A DNA stretch of 64,000 bases from assembly GCA_036509255.1 (NCBI GenBank), contig DATCFY010000033.1, positions 1-64,000 of the forward strand, written 5' to 3'. The translations under genes were made by a program, and so were the position numbers. The notes beneath the pieces are model-generated. The model was given only the letters and a program-made list of their open reading frames with translations. It was not told the DNA's origin and ran no database searches. Below are positions 7,269-15,792 of the stretch, piece after piece (position 1 is the first letter of the stretch; each line of letters starts with the position of its first letter). This stretch comes from RYN-230 sp036509255 (GTDB lineage Bacteria; Actinomycetota; Actinomycetes; Streptosporangiales; Streptosporangiaceae).

Positions 7269-8648
7269 TTGAGCAGGCTCTCGCGGGCCGCGTGGCTCTA
7301 TATGGCCGTGGTGGTCACGGCATCGGTCCTGCTGCTGGCCCACGTGCTGGTGCCGGATCTGGACTGGGATGCCGACTATCGGCTGTCCTGGACGCTGCTG
7401 GTACTGGCCGTCTTGTTCATGATCTGCGATTCCACCCCCACCACGCTCACCTCCCGGCAATCCGCCTGGTCGCCCAGCTCGGCGGCCACCCTCGCGGCGG
7501 TCGTGCTGCTCGGCCCGGGCGGGGCCGCGCTGGTCGGCGCGACATCGCTAATCAGCCTGCGCCGCGGCGGGCTCCGTGAGCGGGCCTTTAACGGCGCAAT
7601 GTACGCGCTGAGCGCTTTCGCCGCGGGTGAGGCTTACGTGGCGCTAGGTGGCCCTATCGGCGTGCCCATGCGGGGCTCATTCCCGTCCATCATCCTGCCT
7701 TTCGCGGTGGCGGCCGCGGTGCACGTGGCGGTCAATCACGGACTGTTGTGGACCATGCTGCTGCTTCTCCCCCCGGCCGGGACCAGCCCCCAGCGTGGCC
7801 GCCTTGACCTGCACCTTTCCCTCCTGCTGGTGTCCGATCTCGGCTACGCCACACTGGGCCTGCTGATCGCGGCGCTGTGGGACCTGCTGGGGCCGTTCGC
7901 CGCGGTCCTGGTGCTGATCCCGCTGTTCGTGGCGCGCTGGGCGATGGGGCAGTTCGCGGCCCAGGAGGGTGCCTACTCGGCGACCATGGCCGCGCTCTGC
8001 CAGGCCGTGGAGACCAAGGACTTCTACACCCGCGGGCACAGTGAGCGGGTGTCCCGGGGCGCGACCATGCTGGCCCGGCAGATCGGGATGGGCGCGGAGC
8101 GCGTCGAGGCCATCCGGTACGCGGGCATGCTGCACGACGTCGGCAAGCTCGGGGTGCCCACCAAGGTGCTGCAGAAGACCGGCCCGCTGACCGAGGAGGA
8201 GCTGGCCGCGATCCAGTTGCACCCGATGCGCGGCCTGGATATCGTCCGGCAGATCGGGTTCCTGACCGAGGCGCTGGACGGCATCATGCACCACCACGAG
8301 CGGATGGACGGCAAGGGCTACCCGATGGGCCTGGCGGGCGACGAGATTCCCGAGTTCGCCCGGGTGATCGCGGTCGCCGACGCGTTCGACTCGATGACCT
8401 CGACCCGTTCCTACCGCGGCGCCCGCAGCGTCGAGGCCGCCGTCGCAGAGCTGCGCAAATGCTCCGGCATGCAGTTCGATCCGATGCTGGTGGACGCGTT
8501 CATCGCCGCGCTGAGCCGGGAACGCTGGGAGCCGCAAGAGGCCGGTCAGTCCCCGGCCAGCGCCCTGCCGGCCGGGTTCCCCGCCCAGGTCGCGGCCCAG
8601 GATCACGACGATCCCACCGCGCCGCTGCGGGTCGTCGAGAGCCGGTGA
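7269..8648 (+). CDS. Membrane HD-GYP domain protein (putative cyclic-di-GMP phosphodiesterase)
   Basis: The N-terminal ~230 residues hold about six to seven hydrophobic segments (a membrane sensor-like region). A complete HD-GYP domain follows: the HD pair in MLHDVGKLG at residues 289-290, HHHERMDGKGYP with the GYP at 350-352, and VADAFDSMTSTRSYR. Active HD-GYP proteins hydrolyse cyclic di-GMP, and the metal ligands appear intact. The TTG start at 7269 follows a G-rich stretch. The next gene begins 1 nt after the stop and encodes a related protein, so the two are probably one operon. The sensed signal is unknown. Confidence 0.88.
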   Translation: MSRLSRAAWLYMAVVVTASVLLLAHVLVPDLDWDADYRLSWTLLVLAVLFMICDSTPTTLTSRQSAWSPSSAATLAAVVLLGPGGAALVGATSLISLRRGGLRERAFNGAMYALSAFAAGEAYVALGGPIGVPMRGSFPSIILPFAVAAAVHVAVNHGLLWTMLLLLPPAGTSPQRGRLDLHLSLLLVSDLGYATLGLLIAALWDLLGPFAAVLVLIPLFVARWAMGQFAAQEGAYSATMAALCQAVETKDFYTRGHSERVSRGATMLARQIGMGAERVEAIRYAGMLHDVGKLGVPTKVLQKTGPLTEEELAAIQLHPMRGLDIVRQIGFLTEALDGIMHHHERMDGKGYPMGLAGDEIPEFARVIAVADAFDSMTSTRSYRGARSVEAAVAELRKCSGMQFDPMLVDAFIAALSRERWEPQEAGQSPASALPAGFPAQVAAQDHDDPTAPLRVVESR

Positions 8649-8649
8649 G

Positions 8650-9942
8650 ATGAGCTCCCCGGTGAGCACCCAGCGCCACCCCGGCCGTCAGTCTGTCTGG
8701 CAGTCCACCGACTCCGGGCAGCTGCTGCTGGTCATCGCGGGTGGTGTGCTGCTGGTCGCGGCCGTGGCCCAGACCGCCGCATCGGGGCTGGTGCAGCCCC
8801 GTGACGCGCTGGCCTTCGGGGCGCTGATCGCGCTGGGCGAGCTGCTCCGGCTGTCCCTGCCCGGCGACCGGGAAGCCGCCCCGATCGGCAGTGCGGGGGC
8901 GCTCGGCTACGCGCTGGCCGTCCGGGTCGGCATGCACCTGGCGCTTCAGCCCGCACTCCAGGTGGTCGCGGTGACGGCGGTCGGCATGATCGTCGGGGCG
9001 CTGCCGCACCTGGCGGCCGGCCGGCCCGCCGGGGTGGCCGGCATGGCCTCCCGGCTGCTGGCCGTGTCGTTCGTGGCGATCGCCTTCCGCCCCCTCGCTC
9101 ACCTGGCCTTCATCGATCATCACGTGTGGCTCAGGCTCGCGGTCATGGCCGTGCTGATCGTGGCCGGCTGGCTCGCTGAATGCGTGATCAAGGCCCTGAT
9201 CCGCGCGGATGCCCTGCAGGCCCGGTTCGTCGTGTCACTGGCCGACGAGCTGGGCATCCAGGTGCCGCTCGGCGCGGCGGTGGGTGCCTGCGCGATCCTC
9301 ATCGCCCTGGCCACTGAGGCCATGGGCCTGGTGGCGCTGGCGCTGCTCATCGCCCCGCTGCTGGTCACCCAGACCGCGTTCCGCCGGTACGCCGGCATCC
9401 GCTCCACCTACCTGCAGACGGTCCGCGCCCTGGCCCGGGTCACCGAGGTCGGCGGCTACGTCGAGGACGGCCATTCCTACCGGGTGGGCCGGCTCGCCGT
9501 CGCGGTCGGCCGCGAGCTCGGGATGAGTGAGCCGAACCTGCTCGAGCTGGAGTACGCCGCGCTCATGCACGACATCGGGCAGCTCTCGCTGGCAGACCCG
9601 ATCCCGGGGGGCGCGACCGTGCTCGCCTCCCCCGAAGACCAGCAGCGGATCGCGGGGCTCGGGGCCAGTGTCATCGAGCAGGCCGGGGTGCTGGACGGGG
9701 TGGCCGAGATCGTCCGGCGGCAGAGCCAGCCCGCGCGCGGCGACGGCCCGGAGCCGCCGATCGGCAGCCGGATCATCCGGGCCGCCAACGCCTTCGACGA
9801 CCTGGTCGGCGGATCACCGGACCGGGACCGGGCCGCGGCGGCGCTGGAACGGCTCCGGATGGACACCGCGTCCGAGTACGATCCGGGCGTCGTGGCGGCG
9901 CTCACCGAGGTGGCCGGGCGGGGGCACCCCGGCCGCCTGTAG
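8650..9942 (+). CDS. Membrane HD-domain protein with degenerate HD-GYP region
   Basis: Same architecture as the preceding gene: hydrophobic N-terminal half with several membrane segments, then an HD domain. His307-Asp308 in ALMHDIGQLS are present. The region that should carry HHHE and GYP is replaced by a short segment (EIVRRQSQPARGDGPEPP), while ANAFDDLVGG keeps the shape of the following helix. It probably lacks, or has altered, phosphodiesterase activity and may act as a regulatory partner or pseudo-enzyme of its neighbour; that role is inferred. Confidence 0.8.
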   Translation: MSSPVSTQRHPGRQSVWQSTDSGQLLLVIAGGVLLVAAVAQTAASGLVQPRDALAFGALIALGELLRLSLPGDREAAPIGSAGALGYALAVRVGMHLALQPALQVVAVTAVGMIVGALPHLAAGRPAGVAGMASRLLAVSFVAIAFRPLAHLAFIDHHVWLRLAVMAVLIVAGWLAECVIKALIRADALQARFVVSLADELGIQVPLGAAVGACAILIALATEAMGLVALALLIAPLLVTQTAFRRYAGIRSTYLQTVRALARVTEVGGYVEDGHSYRVGRLAVAVGRELGMSEPNLLELEYAALMHDIGQLSLADPIPGGATVLASPEDQQRIAGLGASVIEQAGVLDGVAEIVRRQSQPARGDGPEPPIGSRIIRAANAFDDLVGGSPDRDRAAAALERLRMDTASEYDPGVVAALTEVAGRGHPGRL

Positions 9943-9951
9943 GCTGCGCGG

Positions 9952-11292
9952 GTGATTGAGTCGGTGCTCGTCGCCAACCGGGGTGAGATCGCCCGGCGGG
10001 TGATCGCCACCGCCCGGCGGATGGGCATCCGCACGATCGCCGTCTACTCCGAGGCCGACACCGGGCTGCCGTTTGTCCGCGAGGCCGACCAGGCGCTGCT
10101 CATCGGGCCGCCGCCGCCCGCTCGCAGCTACCTGGACGCCGGCGCGATCCTCCAGGCCGCCCGCGACAGCGGCGCGCGCTCCGTTCATCCCGGCTACGGC
10201 TTCCTTTCCGAAAACGGTAGTTTCGCCCGGACCGTGATCGACGCCGGGCTGACCTGGGTGGGACCGCCACCGTCCGCCATCGAGCAGATGGGCGACAAGA
10301 TCAGCGCGCGGAACCTGATGGCCGCGGCCGGGGTGCCGGTGGCCGCGGGCACCACCGAGCCGGTGCACGACGCCGAGGAGGCCGCTGCCGCGGCGGCGTT
10401 CATCGGCTACCCGGTCATGGTGAAGGCCGCGGCGGGCGGCGGCGGGATCGGGATGAGCGCCGCGGCCGGCCCCGAGCAGCTGGCGGCGGCGTTCGAGACG
10501 GCCCGCTCCCGCGCGGAGCGATTCTTCGGCAGCCCGGCGATCCTGCTGGAACGCTACGTGGCCCCGGCCCGGCACGTGGAGGTGCAGATCCTCGGGCTCC
10601 CCGGCGGCCGGGTGCTGGCCCTGGGTGAGCGGGACTGCTCGGTGCAGCGGCGGCACCAGAAGGTGGCCGAGGAGACCCCGTCTCCGGGAGTCAGTCCCGC
10701 CCTGCGGGCCCGGATGCTGGAGGCCGCGATCCGGGCCGGGGAGACGGTCGGCTACGAGGGCGCCGGGACGGTCGAGTTCCTGGTGGACGCCCGGACCGGC
10801 GAGTTCACCTTCCTGGAGATGAACACCCGGCTCCAGGTGGAGCACCCGGTCACCGAGATGGTGACCGGCATCGACCTGGTCGAGCAGCAGCTGCGGATCG
10901 CCGGTGGTGACGGGATCAGCTTCGATCCCGATCAGGTATCGGCCCAGGGGCACGCGATCGAGCTGCGGGTGTACGCCGAGGACCCGAACCGTTTCCTGCC
11001 CAGCCCGGGCACGATCAGTGGCTGGGTGGAGCCGGCCGGTGAGGGGATCCGGGTCGATGCGGGATACGAAGCGGGGAACGTGGTGACCCCGTTCTATGAT
11101 CCGCTGCTGGCCAAGCTGTGCGCGTGGGGCCCGGACCGGGACGAGGCGCTGCGCCGGGCCCGGGACGCGGTGGCGTCGTTCCGGATCACCGGGCTCAAGA
11201 CCAATCTGCCCTTCCAGGCGGACCTGCTGGACAGCGAGGAGTTCAGCGACGGCGGCTACGACACTCTCGTGGTCAGCCGCCTGCGCCCCTGA
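9952..11292 (+). CDS. accC: Acetyl-/acyl-CoA carboxylase, biotin carboxylase subunit
   Basis: A 446-residue stand-alone biotin carboxylase that carboxylates biotin on a carrier protein using ATP and bicarbonate. Visible are the N-terminal VLVANRGEIARRVI, SVHPGYGFLSEN, the ATP-grasp glycine loop (VKAAAGGGGIGM), RDCSVQRRHQKV and EMNTRLQVEHPVTEM. It has no fused biotin domain. The GTG start lies 9 nt after the previous stop, and a small biotin-carrier gene follows 111 bp downstream. The acyl-CoA substrate is set by a carboxyltransferase not present here. Confidence 0.9.
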   Translation: MIESVLVANRGEIARRVIATARRMGIRTIAVYSEADTGLPFVREADQALLIGPPPPARSYLDAGAILQAARDSGARSVHPGYGFLSENGSFARTVIDAGLTWVGPPPSAIEQMGDKISARNLMAAAGVPVAAGTTEPVHDAEEAAAAAAFIGYPVMVKAAAGGGGIGMSAAAGPEQLAAAFETARSRAERFFGSPAILLERYVAPARHVEVQILGLPGGRVLALGERDCSVQRRHQKVAEETPSPGVSPALRARMLEAAIRAGETVGYEGAGTVEFLVDARTGEFTFLEMNTRLQVEHPVTEMVTGIDLVEQQLRIAGGDGISFDPDQVSAQGHAIELRVYAEDPNRFLPSPGTISGWVEPAGEGIRVDAGYEAGNVVTPFYDPLLAKLCAWGPDRDEALRRARDAVASFRITGLKTNLPFQADLLDSEEFSDGGYDTLVVSRLRP

Positions 11293-11346
11293 CGGGGCAC
11301 GTCCCTGAACCGGGGCACATCCCTGAACCGGGACACGTCCCTGAAC
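11293..11346. repeat. 18-bp tandem repeat (3 copies) between accC and the biotin-carrier gene
   Basis: Three near-identical 18-bp units (core GGGGCACGTCCCTGAAC) start at the accC stop codon. They are non-coding and lie in the spacer that would be transcribed between two carboxylase subunit genes. Confidence 0.9.
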
Positions 11347-11403
11347 GGGCACAATGTGAGGGCGCCGCCCAGCGGGCGGCGCGCTGAGGGAGAGGAGGGG
11401 CGA

Positions 11404-11616
11404 GTGGCCGAGGTCCGCGCGGAGATGGTCGCCAACGTCTGGAAGGTCGTGACCGCCGAAGGCGAGCAGGTCTCCGAGGGCGCCACGCTGGTCATCCTCG
11501 AATCGATGAAGATGGAGATCCCGGTGCTGGCCGAGGAGCCAGGCACGGTGACCAAGCTGGCGGTGGCCGAGGGCGACGTGATCCAGGAAGGCGACCTCAT
11601 CGCCATCATCGAGTAA
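11404..11616 (+). CDS. Single-domain biotin carboxyl carrier protein
   Basis: A 70-residue protein that is only a biotinyl domain. The biotinylation site is the Lys in ESMKMEIPV, and the fold ends in VAEGDVIQEGDLIAIIE. The GTG at 11404 follows GAGAGGAGGGG; the frame is open further upstream but has no domain there. It would carry carboxybiotin between the upstream biotin carboxylase and a carboxyltransferase. Small stand-alone biotin/lipoyl carriers of this size are common in actinobacteria, and their exact partner is often unknown. Confidence 0.88.
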   Translation: MAEVRAEMVANVWKVVTAEGEQVSEGATLVILESMKMEIPVLAEEPGTVTKLAVAEGDVIQEGDLIAIIE

Positions 11617-11653
11617 CCGCCGCCCGGCCCGCCCCCACCTGCGCCGTCGGAAG

Positions 11654-11726
11654 CACATTTCCCGCGGAACGTGCGCCCAAACCACCACAAAACACCCACC
11701 GGATCGCACGTTCCGCGGGAAATGTG
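11654..11726. terminator. Long inverted repeat between convergent genes
   Basis: Arms at 11654-11675 and 11705-11726 are perfect 22-bp complements around a 29-nt loop. The element lies between the convergent biotin-carrier and TPP-enzyme genes, so a bidirectional terminator is the simplest reading. No U-tract. Confidence 0.75.
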
Positions 11727-11766
11727 GCAGGCCGGTGTGACTGGTGAGGTTGGTGTGAGTGGTGGT

Positions 11767-11790
11767 GGGGGTGGGGGTGGGGGTGGGGGT
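11767..11790. repeat. (GGGGGT)4 tract, potential G-quadruplex
   Basis: Four consecutive GGGGGT units on the plus strand immediately after the stop of the minus-strand TPP-enzyme gene. Four G-runs of five with single-T loops fit a G-quadruplex motif. Confidence 0.8.
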
Positions 11791-13583
11791 TAGACGCCGG
11801 TGGTTGAGCGGGGGTAGGCGACCGCGGGGTCGGTGATCACGTTGACCAGGTAGGGAACGCCGGAGTCGAAGGCCCGGCGCAGCGCGGGGCCGATCCCGTC
11901 CGGCCGGGTGACCAGTTCCCCGGCGCCGCCCAGCGCGCTGACCACTTCGTCGTACCGGCACCGCGGCTGCAGGTCGGCGACCACGTCGTAGCCGTAGATG
12001 GCCTGCATGGGGTGCTTCTCCAGGCCCCAGATCCCGTTGTTGCCGCAGACCATGACGACCGGCAGCCCGTGCCGGACCAATGTGTCCGCGTCCATCAGGG
12101 AGAACCCGGCGGCGCCGTCCCCGAGCAGCAGCACCACCTGGGCCGACGGCCGGGCGATCCGGGCCGCGATCGCGTAGCCCAGCCCGGTGCCCAGGCAGCC
12201 GTACGGCCCCGGGTCGAGCCACCCGCCGGGGCGTCCCGGCTCGATGTACTTCCCCGCGTACGACACGAAGTCGCCCCCGTCGCCGATCACCACGGCGTCG
12301 TCGTCCAGCACCCCGGCCAGCTCGCCGTAGACGCGCATCGGGTGAATGGGGTCGGCGTCGCTGGCCAGCAAGGCGCCGTCGGCAGCCACCGCGCCCCGGG
12401 CCGCGTCCTGGAGCTGGGGGAGCCAGGAATCCTCCCACGGGACCCGGGCCGGCCGGCCCGGCCACGCCGCCGGGGCCGCCAGCGCCGTGAAGAACCCGCC
12501 GAGGTCACCCGCGTACGAGGCCGCCAGCTCACAGTGCGTGGCGACCTGACCTGGCGCGTCGGCGACATGGACCACGGATGGTTTTCGTTGCGGAGAATTC
12601 TGGTCGCCGAACGCGCCATAGCCGAGCCGGAAATCGAGCGGAGTACCCACCACGACGACCAGGTCAGCCTGCCGGAAGGCGACCGACCGGGCCCGGGTGA
12701 CCAGCAGCTCATGACCGCGCGGCAGGATGCCGCGGCCCTGGCCGTTGGCGATGACCGGCAGCCGGAACTCCTCGGCCGCGGTCCGGGCGGCCTGCTCGGC
12801 GCCGTCCATCCACACGTCCGAGCCGAGCACCAGGACCGGGCGGCGGGCCGCTGCGATCAGCCTCGCGATGGCGGCGGCCGCGTCCGGGTCACATCCCACC
12901 GGCTGCGCTGTCCCGGGCCGGGCGGCCCGCACCGGTATGCCGCCCGGCCCGGAACTCTCCGCTGGCCCGGTGTCAGCCGGGCCGTAGAGGGCCTCCAGGG
13001 ACGCGTCCACGAACACCGGGCCCCGGTGCGGCGCGGTGGCCAGCCGGAACGCCTCATCCACCCCGGCGCCGACCTTCGCGGTCTCGTGCTCGGTCCAGGC
13101 CCGCTTGGTGATGGGCCGGAGCAGCTCAGGATGGTCGAACTCCTGCAGGCTGCCCGAGCCCCAGCGCACGTCGGGGGCCCGGCCGCCGAGGATCACCACC
13201 GGCGAGCCATTGAAATGGGCCGTGGTGACGGCGCTGATGCCGTTGGTCACCCCGGGCCCGGCGGTCAGCACGGCCAGCCCCGGGAGCCGGGTCAGCCGGG
13301 CGGTGGCCTCCGCGGCGAAGACGGCGGTCTGCTCGTGCCGCACGTCCAGCAGCCGCATCGGCGGGTCCGCGTGCACCGCCGCGTCGTAGAGCGGGAACAC
13401 GTGCCCGCCGGACAGGGTGAACATGGTGTCCACGCCGTGCGCCTGGGCGGCCGCCACGGCCAGGGTGCCCCCGTGGGAGCTCGCACCGGGCTGGCTGCCA
13501 CCGTGCTGGCTGCCACCGTCTCCTGGAGGGGTGTCCCCGGCTTCGCCGCGCCCGTTGTCGTGCTGCCCGCCGCCGTCGGTCAT
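11790..13583 (-). CDS. Thiamine-pyrophosphate-dependent enzyme (acetolactate synthase-like)
   Basis: A 597-residue TPP enzyme of the acetolactate synthase/benzoylformate decarboxylase group. The N-terminal domain has the catalytic Glu in DVRHEQTAVFAAE. The central domain follows (PVLVLGSDVW). The C-terminal TPP/Mg domain holds LLLGDGAAGFSLMDADTLVRHGLPVVMVCGNNGIWG. The first ~40 residues are low-complexity with a GGSQHGGSQ repeat. The exact reaction is not readable; there is no adjacent small subunit or branched-chain amino-acid gene, so a canonical IlvB role is doubtful. Confidence 0.85.
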   Translation of the reverse strand: MTDGGGQHDNGRGEAGDTPPGDGGSQHGGSQPGASSHGGTLAVAAAQAHGVDTMFTLSGGHVFPLYDAAVHADPPMRLLDVRHEQTAVFAAEATARLTRLPGLAVLTAGPGVTNGISAVTTAHFNGSPVVILGGRAPDVRWGSGSLQEFDHPELLRPITKRAWTEHETAKVGAGVDEAFRLATAPHRGPVFVDASLEALYGPADTGPAESSGPGGIPVRAARPGTAQPVGCDPDAAAAIARLIAAARRPVLVLGSDVWMDGAEQAARTAAEEFRLPVIANGQGRGILPRGHELLVTRARSVAFRQADLVVVVGTPLDFRLGYGAFGDQNSPQRKPSVVHVADAPGQVATHCELAASYAGDLGGFFTALAAPAAWPGRPARVPWEDSWLPQLQDAARGAVAADGALLASDADPIHPMRVYGELAGVLDDDAVVIGDGGDFVSYAGKYIEPGRPGGWLDPGPYGCLGTGLGYAIAARIARPSAQVVLLLGDGAAGFSLMDADTLVRHGLPVVMVCGNNGIWGLEKHPMQAIYGYDVVADLQPRCRYDEVVSALGGAGELVTRPDGIGPALRRAFDSGVPYLVNVITDPAVAYPRSTTGV

Positions 13584-13639
13584 GCGGCGAGGTTACCAGC
13601 TAGTAGCTTGCGGGAACAGGTCGGCCGTCCCGCGTGCGG

Positions 13640-13685
13640 GGCGCAGGTGCCGGGCCCGGAGGGATGCGGGCCCGGCACCTGCGCC
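13640..13685 (-). terminator. Strong hairpin after the symporter gene
   Basis: Perfect 19-bp arms (13640-13658 and 13667-13685) with an 8-nt loop end 5 nt beyond the stop of the minus-strand symporter gene. It separates that gene from the downstream TPP-enzyme gene on the same strand. Confidence 0.8.
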
Positions 13686-13690
13686 GTGGG

Positions 13691-15349
13691 TCAGCCGACG
13701 CCCGCTGCGCCCGCTGCGCCCGCCGCGACCGGGACCGGTTCCGCGGCGGCGGGTTCCGGATCGGCCACGTAGTGCTCGGGCCGCGTCTCGTCCCGGCCGC
13801 CGGGCAGTTTGACCGCCCGGAATACGAGCGTCAGGACCACCGAGATAACCAGGTTGATCACCAATCCGGTGAGCCCGATGTAGATGGTGTGGTTGATCAC
13901 CGGCAGGGTGTCCACCGAGGCGCCGAAGTGCGTGCCCGGCTCGCCGGGGGCCGGCAGCCGGTACGCGGCGATGGTGCCGAACACCATGGCCACCGCCCAG
14001 CCGATAACCAGCGCCCACCGGTGGAACCAGCGGGTGTACAGCCCGGCCACGATGGCCGGGAAGGTCTGCACGATCCAGATCCCGCCCAGGAGCTGGAACT
14101 GGATGGCATATGTCTGCTTCACGAACAGCACGAAGAGCAGAGCGCCCAGCTTGACCACGATCGAGGCCCACTGAGACGCCTTGGTCTGCTCCGCGGCGCT
14201 GGCGTTCGGCCGGAAGTACTCCTTATAGATATTGCGGGCGAACAGGTTCGCGGCCGCGATCGCCATGATGGCCGCCGGGACCAGGGCCCCGATGACGATC
14301 GCGGCGAAGCCGATGCCGGCGAACCAGCTCGGGAAGATCCGCTGGAACAGGAACGGCACCGCCAGCTGCGCGTTCGCGTCGTGCGCCTTGACCTCCGCCG
14401 GCACGCCGGGCGCCGCCAGGGCCATGTAGCCGAGCAGCGCGATCAGGCCGAGCACCAGCGAGTAGGCGGGCAGTGCGGCCACGTTGCGCCGGATCACTTT
14501 GCGCCGATTGGCCGCGAACACGCCCGTGATGTTGTGCGGGTACATGAACAGGGCCAGCGCCGAGCCCAGGGCGAGCGTGGAGTAGGCCCACATCCCGGCG
14601 GGCTGCTCGATCAGGCTGCCGTTCGGCTTGCCCGTCTTGGGGTTGGTCGCCTTGAGGTGGGTGTCGGCCACGCTGAAGATGTGCCCCCAGCCGCCGACCC
14701 GGATCGGAATGTAGATGACCGCCACGATGATCATCACGTAGATCAGCGTGTCCTTGATGAACGCGATCAGGGCCGGGGCGCGCAGCCCGGACACGAACGT
14801 GTACCCGGCCAGGATGAGGAACGCGATGATCAGCGGCAGGTCATGCACGAACCCGGTGGTGGAAGAGCCGCCGATGCCCATCACAGTCAGTACTGCCTGG
14901 ATGCCGACCAGTTGCAGGGCGATGTACGGCATGACGGCCAGGATGCCGGTGAAGGCCACGGCGAGCGCCAGGCCGCGCGACCCGTACCGGCCGTGGATGA
15001 AGTCGGCCGGGGTGATGTAGCCGTGCACCCGGGCCACGGACCACAGCCGGGGCAGGAACACGAACACGATCGGGTAAACCATGATCGTGTAGGACAGGGT
15101 GAAGAACCCGGCCGCCCCGATGCCGTAGACCAGGGCCGGCACGGCGATGAATGTGTAGGCAGTATACAGATCACCGCCAAGCAAGAACCAGGTGACGAAG
15201 CTGCCAAAGCCCCGGCCGCCGAGCCCCCACTCGTTGAGGTGCAGGCTGTCCTCGGCCCGGCGCCACCGCACCGCGGCGAAGCCGATGCAGGTGACCAGGG
15301 CAAACAGGACGATGAGGATGGTGAACGAGACGGCGTTGATGTGGCTCAC
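13691..15349 (-). CDS. Sodium:solute symporter, monocarboxylate uptake (MctC-like)
   Basis: A 552-residue SSS-family transporter with about 13 hydrophobic segments, starting SHINAVSFTILIVLFALVTC. It includes the family's LGGDLYTAYTF and AIVIGALVPAAIMAIAAANLFARNIYKEYF segments. Partnering with a small DUF3311 protein is typical of actinobacterial monocarboxylate transporters (acetate, propionate, pyruvate). The GTG start overlaps the DUF3311 stop (GTGA), so translation is coupled. The substrate is inferred from family and partner. Confidence 0.87.
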   Translation of the reverse strand: MSHINAVSFTILIVLFALVTCIGFAAVRWRRAEDSLHLNEWGLGGRGFGSFVTWFLLGGDLYTAYTFIAVPALVYGIGAAGFFTLSYTIMVYPIVFVFLPRLWSVARVHGYITPADFIHGRYGSRGLALAVAFTGILAVMPYIALQLVGIQAVLTVMGIGGSSTTGFVHDLPLIIAFLILAGYTFVSGLRAPALIAFIKDTLIYVMIIVAVIYIPIRVGGWGHIFSVADTHLKATNPKTGKPNGSLIEQPAGMWAYSTLALGSALALFMYPHNITGVFAANRRKVIRRNVAALPAYSLVLGLIALLGYMALAAPGVPAEVKAHDANAQLAVPFLFQRIFPSWFAGIGFAAIVIGALVPAAIMAIAAANLFARNIYKEYFRPNASAAEQTKASQWASIVVKLGALLFVLFVKQTYAIQFQLLGGIWIVQTFPAIVAGLYTRWFHRWALVIGWAVAMVFGTIAAYRLPAPGEPGTHFGASVDTLPVINHTIYIGLTGLVINLVISVVLTLVFRAVKLPGGRDETRPEHYVADPEPAAAEPVPVAAGAAGAAGVG

Positions 15350-15654
15350 AACGCCTCCCCGTGGCCGGTGGGGGGCTGGGCGGGCACCGGGGCGCCCGGT
15401 TCGGCTCGGCCGCCCTGGCTGTCAGGGGCCGGGCGTGCCACCTTCGTGGTGATCAGGTAGCAGATCGTGGTCAGCAGCGCCGTGACCGGTACCCAGAGCA
15501 ACTGGTACCAGTAGAAGAAGGGGAAGCTGCCGAGATAGGGGCTGCTCCGCGCGTAGATCGGGACGATGAGCGTCCCGAGCACCGCGACTAACAGCAGGAT
15601 CGCGACTAAGAGCCAGGTGCCGGTGCGCGTGCGCGGGGGGCCGGAATGCGTCAT
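15346..15654 (-). CDS. DUF3311 small membrane protein (symporter partner)
   Basis: A 102-residue protein with two membrane segments (LLVAILLLVAVLGTLIVPIYA and FFYWYQLLWVPVTALLTTICYLI) and the PYLGSFPFFYWYQLLW signature of DUF3311. In this family the small protein is encoded directly upstream of an SSS-type monocarboxylate symporter, as here with a 4-bp overlap. Probably an accessory subunit in the membrane. Confidence 0.85.
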   Translation of the reverse strand: MTHSGPPRTRTGTWLLVAILLLVAVLGTLIVPIYARSSPYLGSFPFFYWYQLLWVPVTALLTTICYLITTKVARPAPDSQGGRAEPGAPVPAQPPTGHGEAL

Positions 15655-15724
15655 CGCTTCGTCTCCCTAACGTGTGTCGTCGCGCGCCACCCGCCAGGCC
15701 ACGGCGCGGGGCGGCCGGCGCGCG

Positions 15725-15740
15725 CGTGACTTATGTCACG
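15725..15740 (-). promoter_or_regulatory. CRP/GlxR-like palindrome upstream of the symporter operon
   Basis: A CGTGA-N6-TCACG palindrome whose arms are perfect, centred about 78 bp upstream of the DUF3311 start. GTGA-N6-TCAC is the core recognised by CRP/GlxR-type regulators in actinobacteria. Control of carboxylate uptake by such a factor is plausible but inferred. Confidence 0.6.
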
Positions 15741-15792
15741 TTGTTGACGTCCATGGTGCGATGAATTGACCCATCCTGCAATGGTTTGCGAA

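Noticed and set aside
11654..11726. The 22-bp inverted repeat as ends of a miniature transposon
   Set aside because: Only 29 bp separate the arms, there is no target-site duplication, and the other junction repeats have unrelated sequences.
9814..12465. A very long open frame on the minus strand antisense to accC and the biotin-carrier gene
   Set aside because: It has no homology, is Arg/Pro/Gly/His-rich, and lies in the shadow of well-supported genes; in GC-rich DNA such antisense frames are expected.
13634..15460. A long plus-strand open frame antisense to the symporter gene (also similar frames at 24312-26255 and 41145-43493)
   Set aside because: Composition is typical of an antisense frame (His/Asp/Arg/Gln repeats) and the opposite strand encodes convincing transporters or enzymes.
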